Origin: a bacterium (Candidatus Howlettbacteria) CG_4_10_14_0_8_um_filter_40_9
GTDB lineage: Bacteria > Patescibacteriota > CPR2 > UBA1875 > GCA-2785325
Assembly (NCBI GenBank): GCA_002785325.1
Contig: PFMH01000071.1
Coordinates: forward strand, 1-6,294
Direction: 5' to 3'
Length of the DNA: 6,294 bases
Positions 5,531 through 6,294 of the stretch are shown one piece after another. Below the pieces are notes generated by a model that did no database searches, was not told the DNA's origin, and saw only the letters and a list, made by a program, of their open reading frames with translations. Each line of letters begins with the position of its first letter. Positions within the stretch are counted from its first letter, which is position 1. The position numbers were made by a program, and so were the translations under genes.

Positions 5531-5631
5531 GCCCGAATCGGTCGAGGCGGGAATCCCAAATTCAGAAATGTCAAAATTATAAACAAAAAAAGAGATGATG
5601 GTCTGGATTCCCGCTGTGGCGAGAATGACAG
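5531..5631. repeat. Composite inverted repeat element between pyrK and pyrD
   Basis: GCGGGAATCC (5547-5556) and GGATTCCCGC (5605-5614) are perfect 10-bp inverted repeats 48 bases apart. The right end also contains ATTCCCGC-TGTG-GCGAGAAT (5607-5626), a hairpin with one mismatch, followed by GACAG. The 20-bp ATTCCC-N8-GAGAAT differs by one base from the ATTCCC-N8-GGGAAT pattern known for small Neisseria repeats. The interior is AT-rich and non-coding. This looks like a small non-autonomous repeat or two head-to-head copies. A hairpin this close after pyrK could also affect mRNA stability. Confidence 0.65.
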
Positions 5632-5638
5632 AGAGAGA

Positions 5639-5678
5639 ATTCGTAGATTCGTAAAATTAGTATTATTCGTAAATTCGT
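5639..5678 (+). promoter_or_regulatory. Four ATTCGT direct repeats upstream of pyrD
   Basis: ATTCGT starts at 5639, 5647, 5665 and 5673. The copies form two pairs, each ATTCGTA-N-ATTCGT with 8-bp internal spacing, and the pairs are 26 bp apart. A -10-like TATTAT (5661-5666) lies between the pairs. The last copy ends 6 nt before the pyrD ATG. The arrangement could be an operator for a regulator binding tandem sites, or a simple expanded repeat. Confidence 0.45.
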
Positions 5679-5684
5679 TGCTTC

Positions 5685-6294
5685 ATGAAACCAAATCTAG
5701 AAGTCAAAATCGGAAAGATAAAGATGCAAAATCCCGTTACCGTAGGATCGGGTACTTTCGGTCTGCAAAACGGCCAGTTTTTTGATCTGTCAAAACTCGG
5801 GGCGATCGTTCCCAAGGGAATTACACTGAAACCAAAAGAGGGGAATCCGGCACCAAGGATGGTTGAAACCGCTTCTGGGATGCTAAACGCTATCGGGCTT
5901 CAAAATCCGGGGCTTGAGGGATTCCTCGAGCAACTTCCAGCTTATGAGAGGCTAGACATCCCGATAATCGTCAATATCTCTGGCGAAAGTGAGAAGGATT
6001 ACGCAAAACTAGCTTATGAGCTGACAAAAACAGGAAAAATACATGGATTAGAAATAAATGTTTCCTGCCCGAATCTAAAAAGCGGGGGGATGCAGTTCGG
6101 AGCTGACCCGAAAGCCACAGCCAAAATAGTCAAAGCTGTAAAAAAAGAAACAAACCTCACCGTTATCACCAAGCTCACCCCAAACGTGACAAATGTCACA
6201 GAAATTGCCAAAGCCGCGGAAAGCGCCGGATCTGACGCCATATCGCTCATAAATACGCTTCTTGGGACATCTATAGACGTAAAAACCCGCAGAT
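5685..6294 (+). CDS. pyrD: Dihydroorotate dehydrogenase, class 1B catalytic subunit, 3'-truncated
   Basis: PyrD oxidises dihydroorotate to orotate with FMN; the 1B type works in the cytoplasm with PyrK and uses NAD+. The 203 visible codons run off the window end, about two thirds of a typical ~300-residue protein. Visible motifs are NPVTVGSGTFG (residues 16-26), KGITLKP (44-50) followed by NPAPRM, NAIGLQNPG (68-76), EINVSCPN (123-130) with the catalytic C128, a GGMQFGADP segment, KLTPNVTNV and SLINTLLGTSID (187-198). The catalytic cysteine, rather than serine, and the adjacent pyrK place it in class 1B. No Shine-Dalgarno precedes the ATG at 5685, but the N-terminus KPNLEVKIGKIKMQNPV fits the family start. 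The upstream ATTCGT repeats and composite repeat separate it from pyrK, so it may have its own promoter. Confidence 0.96.
   Translation, partial: MKPNLEVKIGKIKMQNPVTVGSGTFGLQNGQFFDLSKLGAIVPKGITLKPKEGNPAPRMVETASGMLNAIGLQNPGLEGFLEQLPAYERLDIPIIVNISGESEKDYAKLAYELTKTGKIHGLEINVSCPNLKSGGMQFGADPKATAKIVKAVKKETNLTVITKLTPNVTNVTEIAKAAESAGSDAISLINTLLGTSIDVKTRR

Noticed and set aside
5374..5598. 74-codon + strand open frame overlapping the pyrK 3' end
   Set aside because: It is out of frame with the [2Fe-2S] cysteine region of pyrK, which is clearly coding, and its end runs through the repeat element.
6014..6250. 78-codon - strand open frame opposite pyrD
   Set aside because: The + strand here encodes the conserved PyrD motifs VSCPN and LINT, so this is a shadow.

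Overview
The window is a stretch of bacterial chromosome with every supported gene on the + strand, in the order dprA (5' end missing), a DUF2267-family gene, a small PaaX/Cas2-like gene between two long perfect palindromes, topA, pyrK and pyrD (3' end missing). Stop codons TAG, TGA and TAA all behave as stops, so code 11 fits. Most starts lack a clear Shine-Dalgarno sequence, and some candidate -10 elements lie so close to the ATG that leaderless transcripts are plausible. This, a zinc-finger-less TopA with a lysine tail, and a stand-alone PaaX/Cas2-like gene suggest a member of the candidate phyla radiation (Patescibacteria, perhaps Parcubacteria). That placement is inference and not proven by any marker here.

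Bases 1-701 hold the Rossmann core and winged helix of DprA. Bases 702-961 carry no gene but are rich in hairpins. Bases 962-1375 encode a two-repeat DUF2267 protein. Bases 1418-2077 are the most unusual part: a 56-bp perfect palindrome, a ~194-residue PaaX/Cas2-like protein, and a 48-bp perfect palindrome that contains the gene's last codons and stop and ends in a T-run as a terminator. The palindromes share a 28-bp core, but each has its own perfectly matched outer arms. The unit is about 31% GC in the part counted, against about 46% in sampled topA. It sits between dprA and topA, which are adjacent in many bacteria, so it looks like an inserted cassette, perhaps a mobile or self-regulating element.

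Bases 2140-4674 encode a complete topoisomerase I. Bases 4719-6294 hold pyrK and pyrD, which together make class 1B dihydroorotate dehydrogenase (NAD-linked, with FAD, [2Fe-2S] and FMN) for pyrimidine synthesis. A palindromic repeat of the 'GGATTCCCGC...GAATGACA' type occurs between these two genes, and a diverged copy appears to lie in frame inside pyrK, adding about ten residues. Just before pyrD the motif ATTCGT occurs four times in two evenly spaced pairs.
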